From Pyrocephalus nanus (lineage: Eukaryota > Chordata > Aves > Passeriformes > Tyrannidae), in NCBI GenBank assembly GCA_038380795.1, contig CM076263.1:10592709-10656708 (forward strand): 64,000 nt of DNA. Reading direction: 5' to 3'. The notes beneath the pieces are model-generated. The model had not been told where the DNA came from. It searched no databases and saw nothing but the letters and a program-made list of their open reading frames with translations. Below, one piece after another: positions 26,201 through 41,200 of the stretch (the first letter of the stretch is position 1; each line of letters opens with the position of its first letter). Made by a program: the position numbers and the translations under genes.

Positions 26201-29200
26201 ACATTTTTTCTCATTACATGAAGGTATACATGTAATGAGATAACGAAACAGTTGCTTTTATCAGGTTGAGCAAGTTGAACTAGAAAACACTGCAGAATCA
26301 GAAAACTAGTCACTTCACACTGATCCTACCCTAACAAGTATTTACACAATTACATAACCTAAATACGTAATATCCCATTTAAGTCACAGACTTAAGATTC
26401 TAAATCTACGTAAACCTCAGTAAAATTTGAAACCTTAACACATTTTTTAGAGGGCTTTGAGAGATAGCTATTTTCCTCTCTTCATCACTTTTTCTTCTCT
26501 TTGACCTCAATGCTAATTAGTTCATACTGATGTGTACTATCTCAGCTCTGTGGGGGAAAAGCCAAAACCAAAAACAAACCAACAAACCTACAAATATTCT
26601 GAGGAAAAAAGAGAAATCAAGGATGACAATAATAGATCAAAGAAAATTCTTCATTTCACTGAATCTGCTCAGAGATTACTTCTATTCTCTGTGATACTTC
26701 ATTCCTAATGCAGGACTTCTTAGGTGCGAGCTTAACCTCTTCAGCTCTTGCTTTCTCACTTGGTTTACAAAGAAAGGAGCCTGTTTAAAGTCATCTGGTT
26801 GTGGAAGGCTTTTGAAAGAGAGATTAGAAATCTGTCGGCTGCATAGCTTTCAGTTTGGGCAAAATTATTTCTGTTGAAAACAACAGAAATAGAGGACTAG
26901 AAGAAAGTGTATAAAAGGCATATGCAAAAGAGCATATTAGATCATAAAGTTCATTTAAACACGTAATTGTCTCAGTTGTCCATTTAAATCAGATACTCTT
27001 TGTATTTGAATGAGCAAATTATATTCTGTGCATGTACAAGTAATGTGCAGAATACAAGAGTCAATCTTTAAATTTTCAGTGTTACAAAACTCAGCCCCAT
27101 AACAGTGAACAGAAATACAGTGACCTTTGTTTTCTAAAATCAATACTACAAGTTGAATACCACATTTCAGTTCAGGAACATCTGATGGTAATTTTGCAAA
27201 GCGGCCTTGATAACAGTTGTGAAGGATTTAGGGGGCACATAACAATTAACCTCTGAACAAATCTTACAGTTAAGTCCTTTTGCGGAGCTTTGAAAATGTG
27301 CCAATTACTGATGCTATCTATGGAGAAGTAAATTGTTGATGTTGCCTAATATCCTCGCTTTGTTGCAGCTGTGCTGTGTTATGCCTCTTGCTACATCTAA
27401 TGCCACTTGAAGATGGTTTTAAGAAATATGACTAAAGCCTTTAGGCAAGGAGGAAGGATTAATACTTGTAATTCCAACCTTACCCATTCTGTGATTTTGT
27501 AAAGAAAGAATAATAGGTAGTTGCTCTAGAAAAAAATCTCAGTGACACATTTAAATTAATCTGGCTGTCAGAAAGCCTATGGGCTCTAGTTGCTGTCTTG
27601 ACAGCAGGTTCTGGAGCGACAGGCTCTTGGCCAGAGGGTGCAGCAGTTGCAGGGCACTGCCTGGTGTGCACAGATACTGACTGCAAAGTGATTCCTTTCT
27701 GCATAAAGGAAATGGAAGGAAGAGGCTCAACCTGCACTGGACTGAGGACTGAGCAAACCTTACGATTTTTACTATAAATTATCCCTTTTTGGTGCTTGTT
27801 CGCCATGAACTGAATTGCACTGATCTATTTTCTACACTGATAATGAGTATCACGTGTTGCAACGTGTTCTCCTTTTCCCTGCATGCAGTGTTAGGTATGT
27901 TTGCCACAAGAACCATTGTTTTTTCAGACAGTATTTTTTCCCTGTTATATGATATTATGGTAGACTGGCCTGACCCCTCTTTGAGACTAGAAAAGATGGG
28001 GGCATATGAAGGCAATGAAGGAAGACATGGATCTTCTGTTTCTCCACTGCAATGGAGCCAGAAAAGGGGCCAAGAATCTTGTGGGAAAATATCTTTAGAG
28101 AGCTGCCCTGGGTTCATTCTGTGAAGAGACAGCTTCACCCTACCAAGTCATAATTCATCATTCATTAGTCACCACCTGGACTTTTTTCAGATACATTTAC
28201 CATGGATAAGCAGGTGTATCATTGGGCTAAAACTGCATCATTTTTTCTCTTAGGACAGATGAAACTTTTCTACATCACCCCACTCCCCCACCTGTAGTCC
28301 CATCTGTCATGCCCTAATGCAGCTTCACTTTCTTGGCTCCACAAAGCATTTGTTCGCGTTTTTCTGATCTCTATGACTATGAAAGGCCAAAGTGCCCTTG
28401 GATTTACTGCTATGTTGTTGACCAGTGTTGAAGAAAGGACCTACGCTGAGTCTTTGGCACATTCAGATTTGCCAGGAGAATAGATGTTTAGGTAAGGATC
28501 AATTTCTCACAGTGACTGCAGCTGTCAGTTCAACAGTTCAGCTTTCTTGGCCTTTCCTTTTATCTCAAAAAACTACTGGTTTACTTTTTTCCAAATGAAA
28601 GCTTGCAATAATCCCTGCAGGTTATTTACTACAAACCTTAGGCTATTTAAATACAGCTTTTCTTATTTATCTATCTGTAGGCTTGTCTTCAATAAGACCT
28701 GTCATGCAGCACACCCATAGCAGAAGAGGAACTTGCCTACTTCTATATAGTTTCATCTTATAAACTTTTCAAAACACTTCAAATGCTAGTAATTTGGTAC
28801 AACAAAAATAAATTTTGAATCTAAACAGAGTGAACACTCAGATGAAATCAAACTCGTCATTCAAAGTCAGAAGTCAGAGAAGGGTGTTCCTTAATCCAGT
28901 GACACTGGCAATATTCAATTCTGCTCTTATTTTGCCTCCCGGTCCTGAACTGAACTCAGCAGGGATCACACCACAATAATGTGTAGCTGTGTGAGGCTAT
29001 TTGGCTACCATGCCCATATTCCCTGCTAAGTGCAGCAAGACTTTAGCATTTCCAATTTCCATAATGATGGAAAGCTAACATTCTCCAAATACACCTTTCC
29101 TGTTGCTATGCCCTTTTTTTTTTTTTTAAATGTAGCAAAGCTTATTATTCCTGATGTTTGTGTTTTGATTACCTGGGCATAAATCTGTTCTGTTAGTGCA

Positions 29201-32200
29201 CCAGTGTGCTGCTTAGGAGGGCCAGCTAGCTCAGATTCATGGCCAGGCAGATTTTGAATACCTCCAGAGAAAGAAACTTCACAGCCTCTGGGAAACCTGT
29301 TCCAGTGCTCTGTTATCCTCAAAGTAAAGAAGTTTTTCCTCATATTATTTTTGTAAACATGTGATCTGATTTCCCACCATGTGCAGATTTAAGAACCTTA
29401 CCTCTTTGAGGATTATGTCTGGATAACTTTTAGATGAGATTTGCCAGTAATGAAGACAAACAGTAACAGAAAAAGGAAGTGAGGAATTACCTCTTCCACA
29501 GGTAACACTGCAGGCTGTCCAGTCTCCATATTGCCAAAAATACTCTGGCTCTCCAATCTCATTCTCATTACTTTCTTCTTTACGTACAGTGTATTCATAC
29601 TTGATTCCAGGGTTAGTTTCTTGAAAAAGTAGCTGGAAAGAGTGTTGCTTATTAATTATTTAATTAATAATCCACTGGCCAAAAGCTTTCAAAGTGTGAA
29701 ACTGAAGAATTAAAGGAGCCCATTTTGGAACCTACTGCCAGTTCAGAGAAGCATAATTTCCATCTCTATGTTGACATGTATCTTTCAAAGATGCAGTTGT
29801 TTGCCATGCACTTTGCAAGCAAAAGTGGGAATAAGTGGGTCAGCATAATTGTTACCCTATTGACTGTAAGAAAAGATAATGCAAAGTCCATACAAAGCAT
29901 CCATATGCTGCTGATTAAGAGCCCATTGCCTATCCCTATTATAAATTATAATTTCCTTGCCTTCTGAAATAGCTGTTACAAAACATCCATTAGGTCAGAA
30001 AATTACAGACATTATTCAGACACTGCTTTAATATTATTTTTCAGTGTTTCTGAATTGAGAAGCAAAATTCCAATTGAGAAGAGCCACTCAAGAAATTTAC
30101 CTGGAAAGGAGAAAGTAAACATCATCATATGTTTATCATCAATCAAGGGATAAAAGATTTCAGGAATTAACTCCTACTCTTCCTCCTAGTTGTACTAACA
30201 GTGAAGACTGAGCACCCATTAGGTGCGCCTTCTCACCAAAGTGTGAAAGTGGCTCCCATCACACACCTAATACTTCTTTTAATTGCATGGTGGATACACA
30301 GGCAAGCAAGCCATGAGAGATACTTTCAGAGAACAAACAGCCAATTTTAAAATATTTTTTTTCAGAATTAACAGAAGCTAGTTATGTTTATGTTAGCATC
30401 TATAAAGCAACATGAAACAAACAAAAGAAAGCAGCCTCCATGTATGCTAGATGGATCGATTTCACTTACCACAAGCTATTAATCCATCTATGTAATGCTG
30501 TATGTTTTTCTTGCTCACTGTAAGCTGTCACTACTGTCAGCCTTCCCTATCTCTCACTGTTCACAGCCTGACATCAGCTCTCTTTTTGTGATCATTTATT
30601 TTTCATCTTGGTCTGGTTCACACCACAGCCATGTGTTGCTCTAAGTTGGTACAAGAGACAGGGAAGTTTGGGCAAAGGACTGACCAACTATAGGTGACGG
30701 GATCCCTGTCCTAGTGGCAACATAGGATTATACCAGCATGTAATATCATCAGACTATGTTACAGGACATGTATTTTTAGGCAAGATGAACAATACTCAAG
30801 CAAGATGCTTATTTCTCTGCAAAATAGCCTTTTTTTTTTGCAAGACAGCATGCAAATAGGATGTTCATATACCAATATATATTTTCCAGTTTCAGAGTCT
30901 CAGCACATTCTGCTGCCATCCAAATCCAGCAGGTGCTGCTTATGATCTCCTACTTACCTGAATCCATATTGATTCATTGGTGGGTCCTGGAGCAGTCAGA
31001 TTTTCTAGATCCCCCGTTCTGTCATACTGAAATACTGTGCCTGCCACTTTGTATTCACCATTCCACTGGATGATAAAGCCTCCATTCAGGTAGTATTTTT
31101 CTGGGTCTTTGCTTCGCACAGCAAGGAAATTTCCTGCTTCTGCAACTTCCATGACTTTGATTCCCCTCGCACCTTTTGGAATTAGCCCAATATCAACATA
31201 TCCTAAGAGACAAGAAATGTTCAGGGAGGTGAACAGCAAAGTTGTCATTGCATTTTACTTCTTGTAAGATTATTAAAACATCTGCTTTGCTTGAAAAGAT
31301 ATACAAATGTGCTCTCACAGAGCTTGTATTTCAATTTGTTAATAGTGTGATTTTCTAGTATGAACTGGGGAAACACGTTTCGGAAATGCCAGTGGCATTT
31401 AGAAAAGATACCTAAGTGAATGACTTTCTGAGCTGTACCAGGCAAAATCTACTCCACAGATGAGCATCAACATCTCCATAACCACATCCAAGGGCTCTGG
31501 CACACTGCAGCGTGAACAATCTGCAGTGAGAAATGCCAGGGAGTTCCAGCAAGTTAACAGTCCTTGTGGAAAACAAACCTTGTGGGGAAGGCTTTTTCAA
31601 TTTTCAAAGAACATTTTCATCTGTACCCACTGTATAGGTATGCTCATAATTCCATGTACTTTCTCTTAAGTCATTTAATTTCTCTATGGCTGTTTGCCAT
31701 AGATAGCCTTACAACAAAAAATGAGTGTTATACAAATGCCTCAAACTACTACTATAAACTGAGCATATTTTTATCAACTACTGATTTTCATAACAAAGTA
31801 CAAAGGCTCTTCATGTGTGAAGTTATCTGTTAAAAGATTTTCAGCCTGTGTGTCAAGAATGAACCCAGAGCACCTATTACAGAATTTTGTTTGTACCACA
31901 GTCAATATATGACATCAGGCTCTGTGTTTCTCACTCTACAGGGAACTGCTATTGCTACTGAGTTGTAAAAATAGGAACCTCACAAAGATATTTGTACAGA
32001 AACTCAAATAGCTTTCTTGTTATTGCTCCTACCTTGGCTTTGGAAATCGGATGGATGACATCTCTACCATCTGGTCTACCGGAACTGTGAGGTGCATTTT
32101 GTGCTGTTTTGTTTGAGACAGGAACATGAGTAGTTCTCGAGTTCTCATTACACACTACTGAGGGCATGAATTAAATTCTGAGCCTCACGTCTTTGTTTAC

Positions 32201-35200
32201 TTTTCTTTTGAAACAAGTTTATCACCTTTGACTGCTCACTCACACGAGTGAGACAAACCACGCTGGGCATCCTAATCATTCTTCAGTATCAATGTTCTTC
32301 ATCTACCAGAACTATTTATATGCTGTACAACAACCTGCTGTTGTAAGTGCCCCCAAAGTCCTTAACATCTGAATTTTCTCTGCAGCTCTTTTATGGGGTA
32401 ATAAATATTAGTTAAAATGTCACATGTTTCTTATGGTACAAACCAGGATCTGTCTGTTTCAGGTCCTTTCTAATTACATTAATATTATATAATTATGTAC
32501 ATAGATTTCCAGTGACTGATGTTTAAGAGGGAGAGTTTTCTGGATGGTACCTTGACTGCATGTGGAAATCCAAACATTTCAATCTTTCAGAAGTGAATGA
32601 AATAACAGACTCTGGAGGCTCACTGAATAACCTCTATTATTCATGAAATCAGCGGTCTAGGTCTATTGTAAGTAACTAAGTATAATGACTCTCCCAAATG
32701 TTCTATTCATTCAGTACAGAGAAGACATGTTATGAACACAGTGTGTGATTATGTAACTGAACATTTGAATAGAAGGCATACTTACAACCAGGCCAAATTA
32801 ACATAGCATGGAAAATCTTAATTATGCCACGTCCTGACAGCTTGGCTTTGCAGTGCTGGTGTTCTTTTACAGTAGGTTGGGGTTTTTTCCAGATGTAATT
32901 AAAATAACATTTGTTCAAGACACAAAGTATAAAACCAATAAAATGAAATTTTTGGTCTGTTGTAACATGAAAAGCTGTATATCCTTTCTAGATTTTGAAT
33001 AACTGTTTTTGTCTGAATCATAAATGGGATTTTAAATGTATTTCAGCTGTCTGTCGACGGATGTTATCATTCGATCAGTGCCTTCTCTCTGGCCTTCCTT
33101 TTTTTCACCACCAAATTACCTTCCGATTTCCCAGAGCCTCTCACTGATTACCAGTAAACACTATCTGATTTTGAAAGCAAAGCTAATCAGCAGCAAGCTT
33201 TTGAGCTTGTCACTCAACATAATAAATTTTTGTTTAAAAATTACATGGATGGTGTTTATGTAATTGTTCCTGGTTCTGTGGTTTCATCTGATAAGGACTA
33301 GAGATCCAAGATTCAATAACAGTCAAAATGTCAGCTGTCTTACCTACATGCTGTGCTCATTAAATCCTGGAGCAACCTTATTGTGGGTGCTTTTGCACAC
33401 CTGTGAATAAGCAACTCTCAGATACTATTAAACCTTCCCTTTTTAATTAAAATTAAATCTATATGCTCCTAACACAGACGAATAAAGTCATGAAACCATT
33501 GTCGTAGGAACAGCTCTACAAAGACTGAAGAGCTTGTTTCTCTTTTCCTACTGCTGCGAAAAATGAGTAATTTTACCCAGGCTGTTAGCACAGCATTGCA
33601 GATCAGGTGATAATCAGATCTGACTATTTCTCCTTATCACAACAGCTCACATTCATGCCTATGTCCAAACTCCATCTCAGGATTCAGGGTTAGGTTTAGT
33701 AACAGATCTCTGTCTGCACTTTGATTGCATGAAAAGGAAACTGTGATAGCAGAGAGAGCATAGCACAAGTCTGTTCACTCCCAGCCAAGTCAGGAAGTAA
33801 CAGGAGCTGGATAAACCTCCATATTAGGGTGACCACAACCACTTTCCTTGTTTGTCCAGCACTTTGTCAAAATACAGCCCTTCACAGGAGTGCATGCACC
33901 TTATTTTGCCTTCAGATTGTCTGAGTAAAATACCCTCGCCCCTAATGTACAATCCCTCATTTCCTACTTTTTATAAATTTAAATGCCTTGTCCCCTTACT
34001 ATTAAAAGTTGGGAAAGTCATTTCCCATTACACATGCAAAAGGGTGAAGACAGAAAAATTAACCATCCTTATGACTAAAGACCTCCATCACAGACAGAAT
34101 CCTTTGTCTGATGCTGACAACCTCATTCACCCTATTTGCTATCCATTTACTCCATGTGCCCTGCACTTAATGCAGTCCTAAGGCCCTGCTCCTTGTGCCT
34201 CAGTCTTTCTCCTAGTCCAGTGTTTCCTCAACCAGCAGTGCAGTTTACTCTCATTCCAAGGAGCTTGCACAGCTTGCAAATGTCCTGCTATACACAGTTA
34301 TATTCTTTATATAACTGTGCTATACACAGTTACACAATTGTCACAACACCGCCAGTAAAAACAAGGATTTTGACTTTTACACACTCTACCTTCTTTTTCT
34401 AACTTTTCTTTCTGAAACATGAGCCAGTAAGACTTCGGGTAAAACTGATCAGCCCTGCAAGGAAAAGCTGAATTATTAAAACTCATTTCTAGCATTTCAT
34501 TAACGTGACTTAGTCAACTTACAGACAACACATACTGCTGCAGCATTAGATCCAGGAAGAGCCCTGCTGGACTTAGGCTCTGAACAGAGATTTAAGTCAG
34601 AACACATTAGCTTTGATTTTGTATTTTTCTGTGCCATTGAACACAGAAAAACTTCTCAAAATCTTCTTTGCCAGTGACTGGCATCATGCTTCAGTACGGT
34701 TTTATTACCTATACTGAATTTATGAGCCTAAGGTTTTTCTGTTTATATAAACTGTTCAGTAGCCACTCTGCTATAAATCTGACAGGATACCACAGTATCT
34801 GTCAGAGACAAAAAGAAGCCATATATTGTGAACCAAAAAAAATTTTTCTATTGCCAGTTTAACACCTGTGAACATCGAGATCCACACATTGTCTTGAACA
34901 GCTCACCAACCTCTGCATTGCCTGACACTTTTCCCCTCTGCAGTGGAGTCAATGTCTATAGAAGGGAGAGAATCTGCAGAATCTACCTTTTTTACTGAAT
35001 CTAAAGAAAGCAATGAAATAATACTTAACAATCAGTATCCCTGACCAGTATCTGTCAGTGAGGCTGACTGAATCTCAAGGCAAGCAAAAACAAAGCTATA
35101 ACACAAAATTAGTTTAAATAAAATAAGAGGCGCTTATCCTTCCATGTGTTACAGTATTGGACCTTTTTAGTAAAACTGTTGTTTGAAAATGAAGTTCACA

Positions 35201-38200
35201 TCATCTGTAGCCTTGGGAAACACACACTCAAAGGCAGAGTGAATTTTAGATTCCCAGAAGGAAAAGATCAGAGGCAGGAGAATTACTGTAGTAGTGGAAG
35301 AGAGGGAGCTCTAGATTTTCCTTCGTAAATGTCACATATATATGCAACCTACTGCAGGATTTCAGGTATCTCCAAAGTTCACCTTTGGGGAACAGAGAGA
35401 AGGAAAGCAAATCCAAGTACAGAGTATGGAAAAAAACCCTGAATTATTTAAGCTGCTTTTACCCTGAATTTTGGAAAATCCTATCAAACTAGCTTTAAGT
35501 TAGTAGCACAGATCATTCTTGTGCAAACCAGAACTATTATTTTATTTAAAAAAAAACCACAAACCCAAAAGCCAGCTAAAGGCACACTCTCACTGCAATT
35601 TCTCCCTCCTCACTAGCATGGTACTAGTTACTGATTTTGAGACTTCTCAAGATCAAGGCACCAGCCTCTTTCTTCAGTCACAGACCTAGCTCTAAGCTTG
35701 CTCTCCAGTGCCTCATCTTCCCACCTCTCCCCCTCCTCTCCTGGTTTCCAATCAAAGCTGTTCATCCTGGCTGTCTCTTCCACTTTCGGCTCACTGCCAC
35801 AGTTATTACTCAGGTTTAGTCTCCTACTCCTGCTTCCAGACTCTCTGGCTCGGACTCATGCTACTTAAGTCAGCTTAAAGCCTGAATGTCTCACCACTGT
35901 CAGTGAAGAAAGGCTCAGTCCTCCAAGTGCTTATTCAGACCACCTTAAACCTGAAGGGAGTTACTCTTAAGCTCCCCTTTATGACACTTAAAAATGAATC
36001 CCCAAACCACTCACTTTACATCCAGATTTTCTGAGATGGCAAATTATGTTAATTTTGTAAATGCATTTGCTATTTTAGATTTTATTATTATCTGTCTTAC
36101 TTGCACAGGACCTGTTGGTCTCTGATGATTTTTTATAAGAAAAGGTGAACTTAAAAAGCACAGATCACAGATTTTTTCTGGTAGAAGCGTGATTCACTGA
36201 AACATCCATTTATTATTTTTCATGCAGATGATCACTCAGTTTGCAAAGAGAAGCTCTTAATCCTTTTTATGTAGAGAAATTACTTCACCAGCAGAAGAAT
36301 TTAAAAGAAGAACCCATATTACCAAATCCTTCACTTTGATTAAACATCATCTTCACTGTATGACAAGCAGAGCCGTCTCCCAGGCAAACTCCACACTGGT
36401 CTTCCGTTGCATTGGAATTTATCTCATAATCACAGCCAACAGTCTAGAAGGAAAAATATTTTCAGAATAAATATGATCTCCACAATGAATTACTAAGAAT
36501 TCCTATATCACTGCACTTTTAAGAAGGGGAATAGTATATATACTATATAAACAAACTAATAGTAGAGATTGTTATACGTAGGTCAAACTTGAGTATTATA
36601 CTAATGTGAAAAACAAACTAACAAAAAACAACCATCACCATGCCATGAAACATACAATAGTCACCAGTTACTTGAGATAGAAATGTGCCACTCAAATGGC
36701 CTCGATATCTGGGATTGGCCAGTACCTCTAGGATGTGTGTCTGCTCTCTTATGTCACAGAGCCATCCATAGATTCCTAGGAATACAATGAAGCAACAGAA
36801 CTGAAGTCTATGTCAGCTTTTTGTGGCCATCTGATAGTGCAGAACCTCTACTGCAGTCAAACTCCCTGGCAAAGAGAAACTCTTCAGCAGGCATGAATTT
36901 TTATACCCATGACAGCTGCTTCTTGAGCTTGTCAACATAGGGAATGGGTCAAGATAAAGTTCTGGTAAAGACCAATTTTCCAGCTCATGTTTGCTACAGG
37001 GATACAAGGATGAGAGAAAACCTTATTGATACTTAGTCAGAATAAAACTTCTTCCTTGCTGAACCCCAAAATTTTGTGCTTTAATGTCTTTAAACTTCAA
37101 CAAGATTTTTATTCGTTTTGGGATTTTTTTTCTGCCTCTCTTCAAACCCAAGCAAGATTGCAGAACACAACCTAATGTCCGACACTTTATGGTTGTTAAT
37201 AGTATCTAAGATTACCTGGAGGCTTGCAATATAGACGAAGAGCCGTAAGTTCAGTGGTATGTAAAGGTTTTCTCAGATGAATTTTCTCAAAATAAGCTTT
37301 TGGGTGCTATACCTGATAACTTCTCTAACCCTCTCTTGACCTATGAAAATCTGGGTATTACCTCTTCTAATTCTGATCTTATTCTACCTTCAGGACATCA
37401 GCTACTGTAATCTGTAGGCTCCTGACAGGAAAACCAATCTGTTAGACTAACCTAGGTACACAGGCTTCTGCATTCTCCAATATTTTTCTATCATTTTTAG
37501 CTTAAGAAACACCTGATCTTTTTATCTAAGTGCCAGTGTTTGAATGAACAATTAGAGAAACGGCAAAACACAGAAACAAGGAAAGGCCTCAAGTTACAGA
37601 TGGTGTCAAACTATGTCACTTTGAAGAAGATTCAAAACAAAGACTCATCCATCACTTAATACCAATACATAGTCAGCACCTTTGATACCTACTCTGAAAA
37701 ACAACAGCCATGCCAAAAGGTTCTGCAGCAGCCTTAGCTTCTCTCTCCTTTCAGCAAAGGCTACTTTCAAAAAATGGAAAGTTTTGTAATATCTTGCACA
37801 CAGACACATCCTGGCACCAAGGACCAACCACACTTACGAGCAGTACACAATGTTACAGAGATAAGCACATGTTAAGAAGGTGAATAAATTTTTGCCTCTA
37901 AGCACTTAGCTATTCAACCTGGATTTAATCAAGTATTCAGAATACACAGGCGCCACTGCTATATGTACAGGATGTTTCTTTATCTTGCCAAGAGTTCAGA
38001 TCTGTCTCTTCCCCAGCTATCTACAGATGCACTGGGGTTTATATTTAACAATTCCTTATAATTTATAGATGTTGGTGTGTTGCTGTTTTCTCAAAGTGAT
38101 GCATTCTGCAGTGTACCTACTGTACTATCAGTACATTTGTTAATAATTGTAAACAGTAAAGTCATAGTTATCAGGTTTATTGTTACACCAGAGGAGCAAT

Positions 38201-41200
38201 CAGCCCCTCTGGAGAGCCATGGAAGTTGAAGTTTATTTTCTTTCTGTGCACATATACACTATTAAACAGAAAGTTGGTGAAAATCCAGAAATGGAACCCT
38301 TGTACTTCATGCTTTGCTATTAGAAAATATTATTAATTACTGTTTCACAGCTTCTCTTTTGAACATCTTAAAACAATGATTTGTCTTCAAACTATATAAT
38401 TTTTGCCATTTCTGGTAGAAAATGCATGCTCTAGAAAAGGCTCCTGTTCATCTTTATTTCCTGTCCATGCTTCTTTGAGAGGCTGAACATAGAAATATTT
38501 CACCTAGTTCACACTGTCCATCAGACACTTGGAAATGAACATCAGTGAACATATTTCCCTTCCAAATACTGTGTAGTGCAAAAATCCCCAAAGGCTGAAC
38601 AAATTAGTTCTGAACTGCAGCAGCACTGGCTCTAACTGAGGTGGCAGCACCACTTTACTGCTTTGGGTTGCCAGTTAGTGTCTCTGCATGAGCTGCACTC
38701 CATCAGTTCAGTCAGAATCAGCTCAGGCCTTTTGCTCTTGTCCACACATTTGTTTCAGCAACACATCTGTGGCATCAAAATATGACATCGCTTTGATATG
38801 AAGGGAATCCCTTTGTCCCTTCCAGTTATAACCATAGAAACTTGTATTGCATTTTTTCCTCTTCACACAACAGTTTGAAACAGTTTTTATCTGATCAGAC
38901 ATCAGCCTTACCCATACATGCAATATTCCCATACATTCTTGAGTTGCTGGGATACCCAAGAACGAAGCCCTTTAAACCACTGTGGCAGGGCAGAAAATTC
39001 ACTGTGCTACAGTAAATAAAGCCTTCATTTTATTCCCCAGCTCTGGGGTGCTGATGCTGCTGCAAAGACCTTCATATCTAGCAACAGGGCCTCATCTTAC
39101 AAATCCATGAAGAACGGTCACAAAACAATTATTCTCATGTGCCAGAATAAACATCATTTTATTTACTCTAAATAAATTTCTATGAACTTTAATTTCCAGG
39201 CCATGTTTTACTTTATCACTCCAGTGAAGACCATGTTACTTTTGTCATCCATTAGAATAATTTCTAGATGCTTCCTTCTCCCTTTTCTTCCCTTTCCTCA
39301 TTATTCTGATTCTTCTAGATGGACTAGTCATGCTTTCTAAAAGTGCCTCAAATTTTTCAGAAAGTCATCACGACCCAGTCATGTGCACTCACAGCCCCAA
39401 AAGCCAAACCTGTCCCGGGCTGCATCCAAAGCAGGGTGGGCAGCAGGTGAGGGAGGGGATTCTGCCCCTCTGCTCTGGTGAGACCCCACTTGGAGAACTG
39501 CATCCAGCTCTGGGGTCCACAACACAAGAAAGACATGGACATGCTGGAGCAAGTCCAGAGGAGGCCACAAAGATGATCAGAGGGCTGAAGCACTTCTCTT
39601 ACAGGCTAAGAGAGTTGGGGTTCTTCAGCCTGGAGCAAAGGCGGCTCCAGGGAAACTTCAGCACAGCTTTTTAGTGCCTAAAGGGGCTACAAGAGAGCTG
39701 GAGAGGGACTTTTCATAAGGGCATGTAGTGATAGGACATAGGGGAATGGCTTTAAACTGAAAGATGGTGGGTTTAAATTAGATATTAGGAAGAAATTCTT
39801 TACTTGTGATGAGGCACTGGCACAGTTTGCACAGAGAACTTGTAGACTGCTAATCACTGGGAGTGCTCAAGGATGGGTTAGATGAAGCTCTGAGCAACTT
39901 GGAAGTGGAAGGTGTCCCTGCCCATGGCAGGGGGAGTTCGAACTGGATGATACATAAAGTCCATTCCAACCTGAACTACACAGCAGCAATTAGGCTGTGA
40001 TTCTTTTACATACATATGTCCTTGTGCACCCTCTGCCAGTGAAACTTGCTGTGCTATATCAACCACTGAGCTCCATGGCACGTGCAACACAAACCATCAT
40101 ACCTTCATGCAGCCTGTGCTGCTGCCCCACTCACCAAGACCTTTTTTGGAGCCCCTGAGACAGAGATCACAGCACACACTGCAGAGGCAGATGTAATGAC
40201 CTGAACTGCCTGAACATTACAGGAAGCAGAAACAATTTATTTCCTGCTGCTCAGTGACTACAGGGAAAACAGCCAGAGATATTGCCCTTTCTCTGTTTCC
40301 AGAGGGAGAGGTTTTTGTGTCATACTGGCAGTGGGGGCCAGACACAAAAAGTCCTTACTGTCACTCAAGGGTATGGCCTGGATGTATTGCCTGAATATCT
40401 GTTATGTGAATAGTACATTACATTTAAATAAGGTCTTTCTTCCATTTGTCTCCCCCACTGGTCTTCAAATAAAGAAATCATGTTCATTTTATGTTGGCAA
40501 ATTAAAAGGTAAATTAGTGACATTGCCCCGAATGGGGAGAAATGTGTCCTGATATCACTAATTTACCTTTTAATTTGCCTATATAGGTTTGAATCAATGT
40601 CCCCTTGGGCTAGCAATGCAAAAAGAGAGCTGAACCATAGTGAAAGGCAGTAAAGCTACTACATAAAAAAATCCAAGCTCTGTAATCTGCTTTTCATGAA
40701 GGGAAAAAGGCTGATTCCCTCCCTAGGACTACACAGCTGTGTAATTCTCCAATACAATAATAGTCTCTCAACATAGCAACTGTGAATTATCACAGAGAAC
40801 AGATCACAGATTTGCATGATTGAAGGTCACTTAAGCCTATCAAAATTCTTTTCATGAGATGAGTAGTTGCCAGAAGCATGAGAGATGCCAGGTGCTCCAC
40901 CCTCAGTGTCTGCATGCTCCAGTGCATGCACTTTGTACGCCTTCACTTTTAGATGATGCCATGGCTGGTATTTAACCAAAAATCCCTGCTATGTATATAT
41001 CAGTGCTAAATAAATATGCTCTGGTGGCAGTGTCTTTGCTCTTTAATACTGGGGGAGCAACTGACCCAGTAAGATTTAGAGTGCACTTGTGACCTATAAT
41101 TTAAAACACATGCACACAGGCTATGTGCTTTAAAAATCTTATAAATAAAGGGGGGAAAGTGACAATTAAAAGATGAGTGTGGAGGAATACAGTAAAAAAA

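Larger units (their letters stand above)
24142..29490 (-). other. ADAMTS12: Intron w11-w12 of ADAMTS12
   Basis: 5.3 kb. It holds CR1 3' fragments at 25330-25410 and 29195-29345 (both minus orientation) and small hairpins at 26210-26239 and 26866-26891. No gene recognised. Confidence 0.85.

Noticed and set aside
36531..36546. Perfect 16-base palindrome atagtatatatactat
   Set aside because: Short and purely AT-rich; expected by chance in a window of this composition.
39330..39674. 114-codon open frame on the + strand
   Set aside because: It runs into a dead CR1 copy, so it is element-derived.
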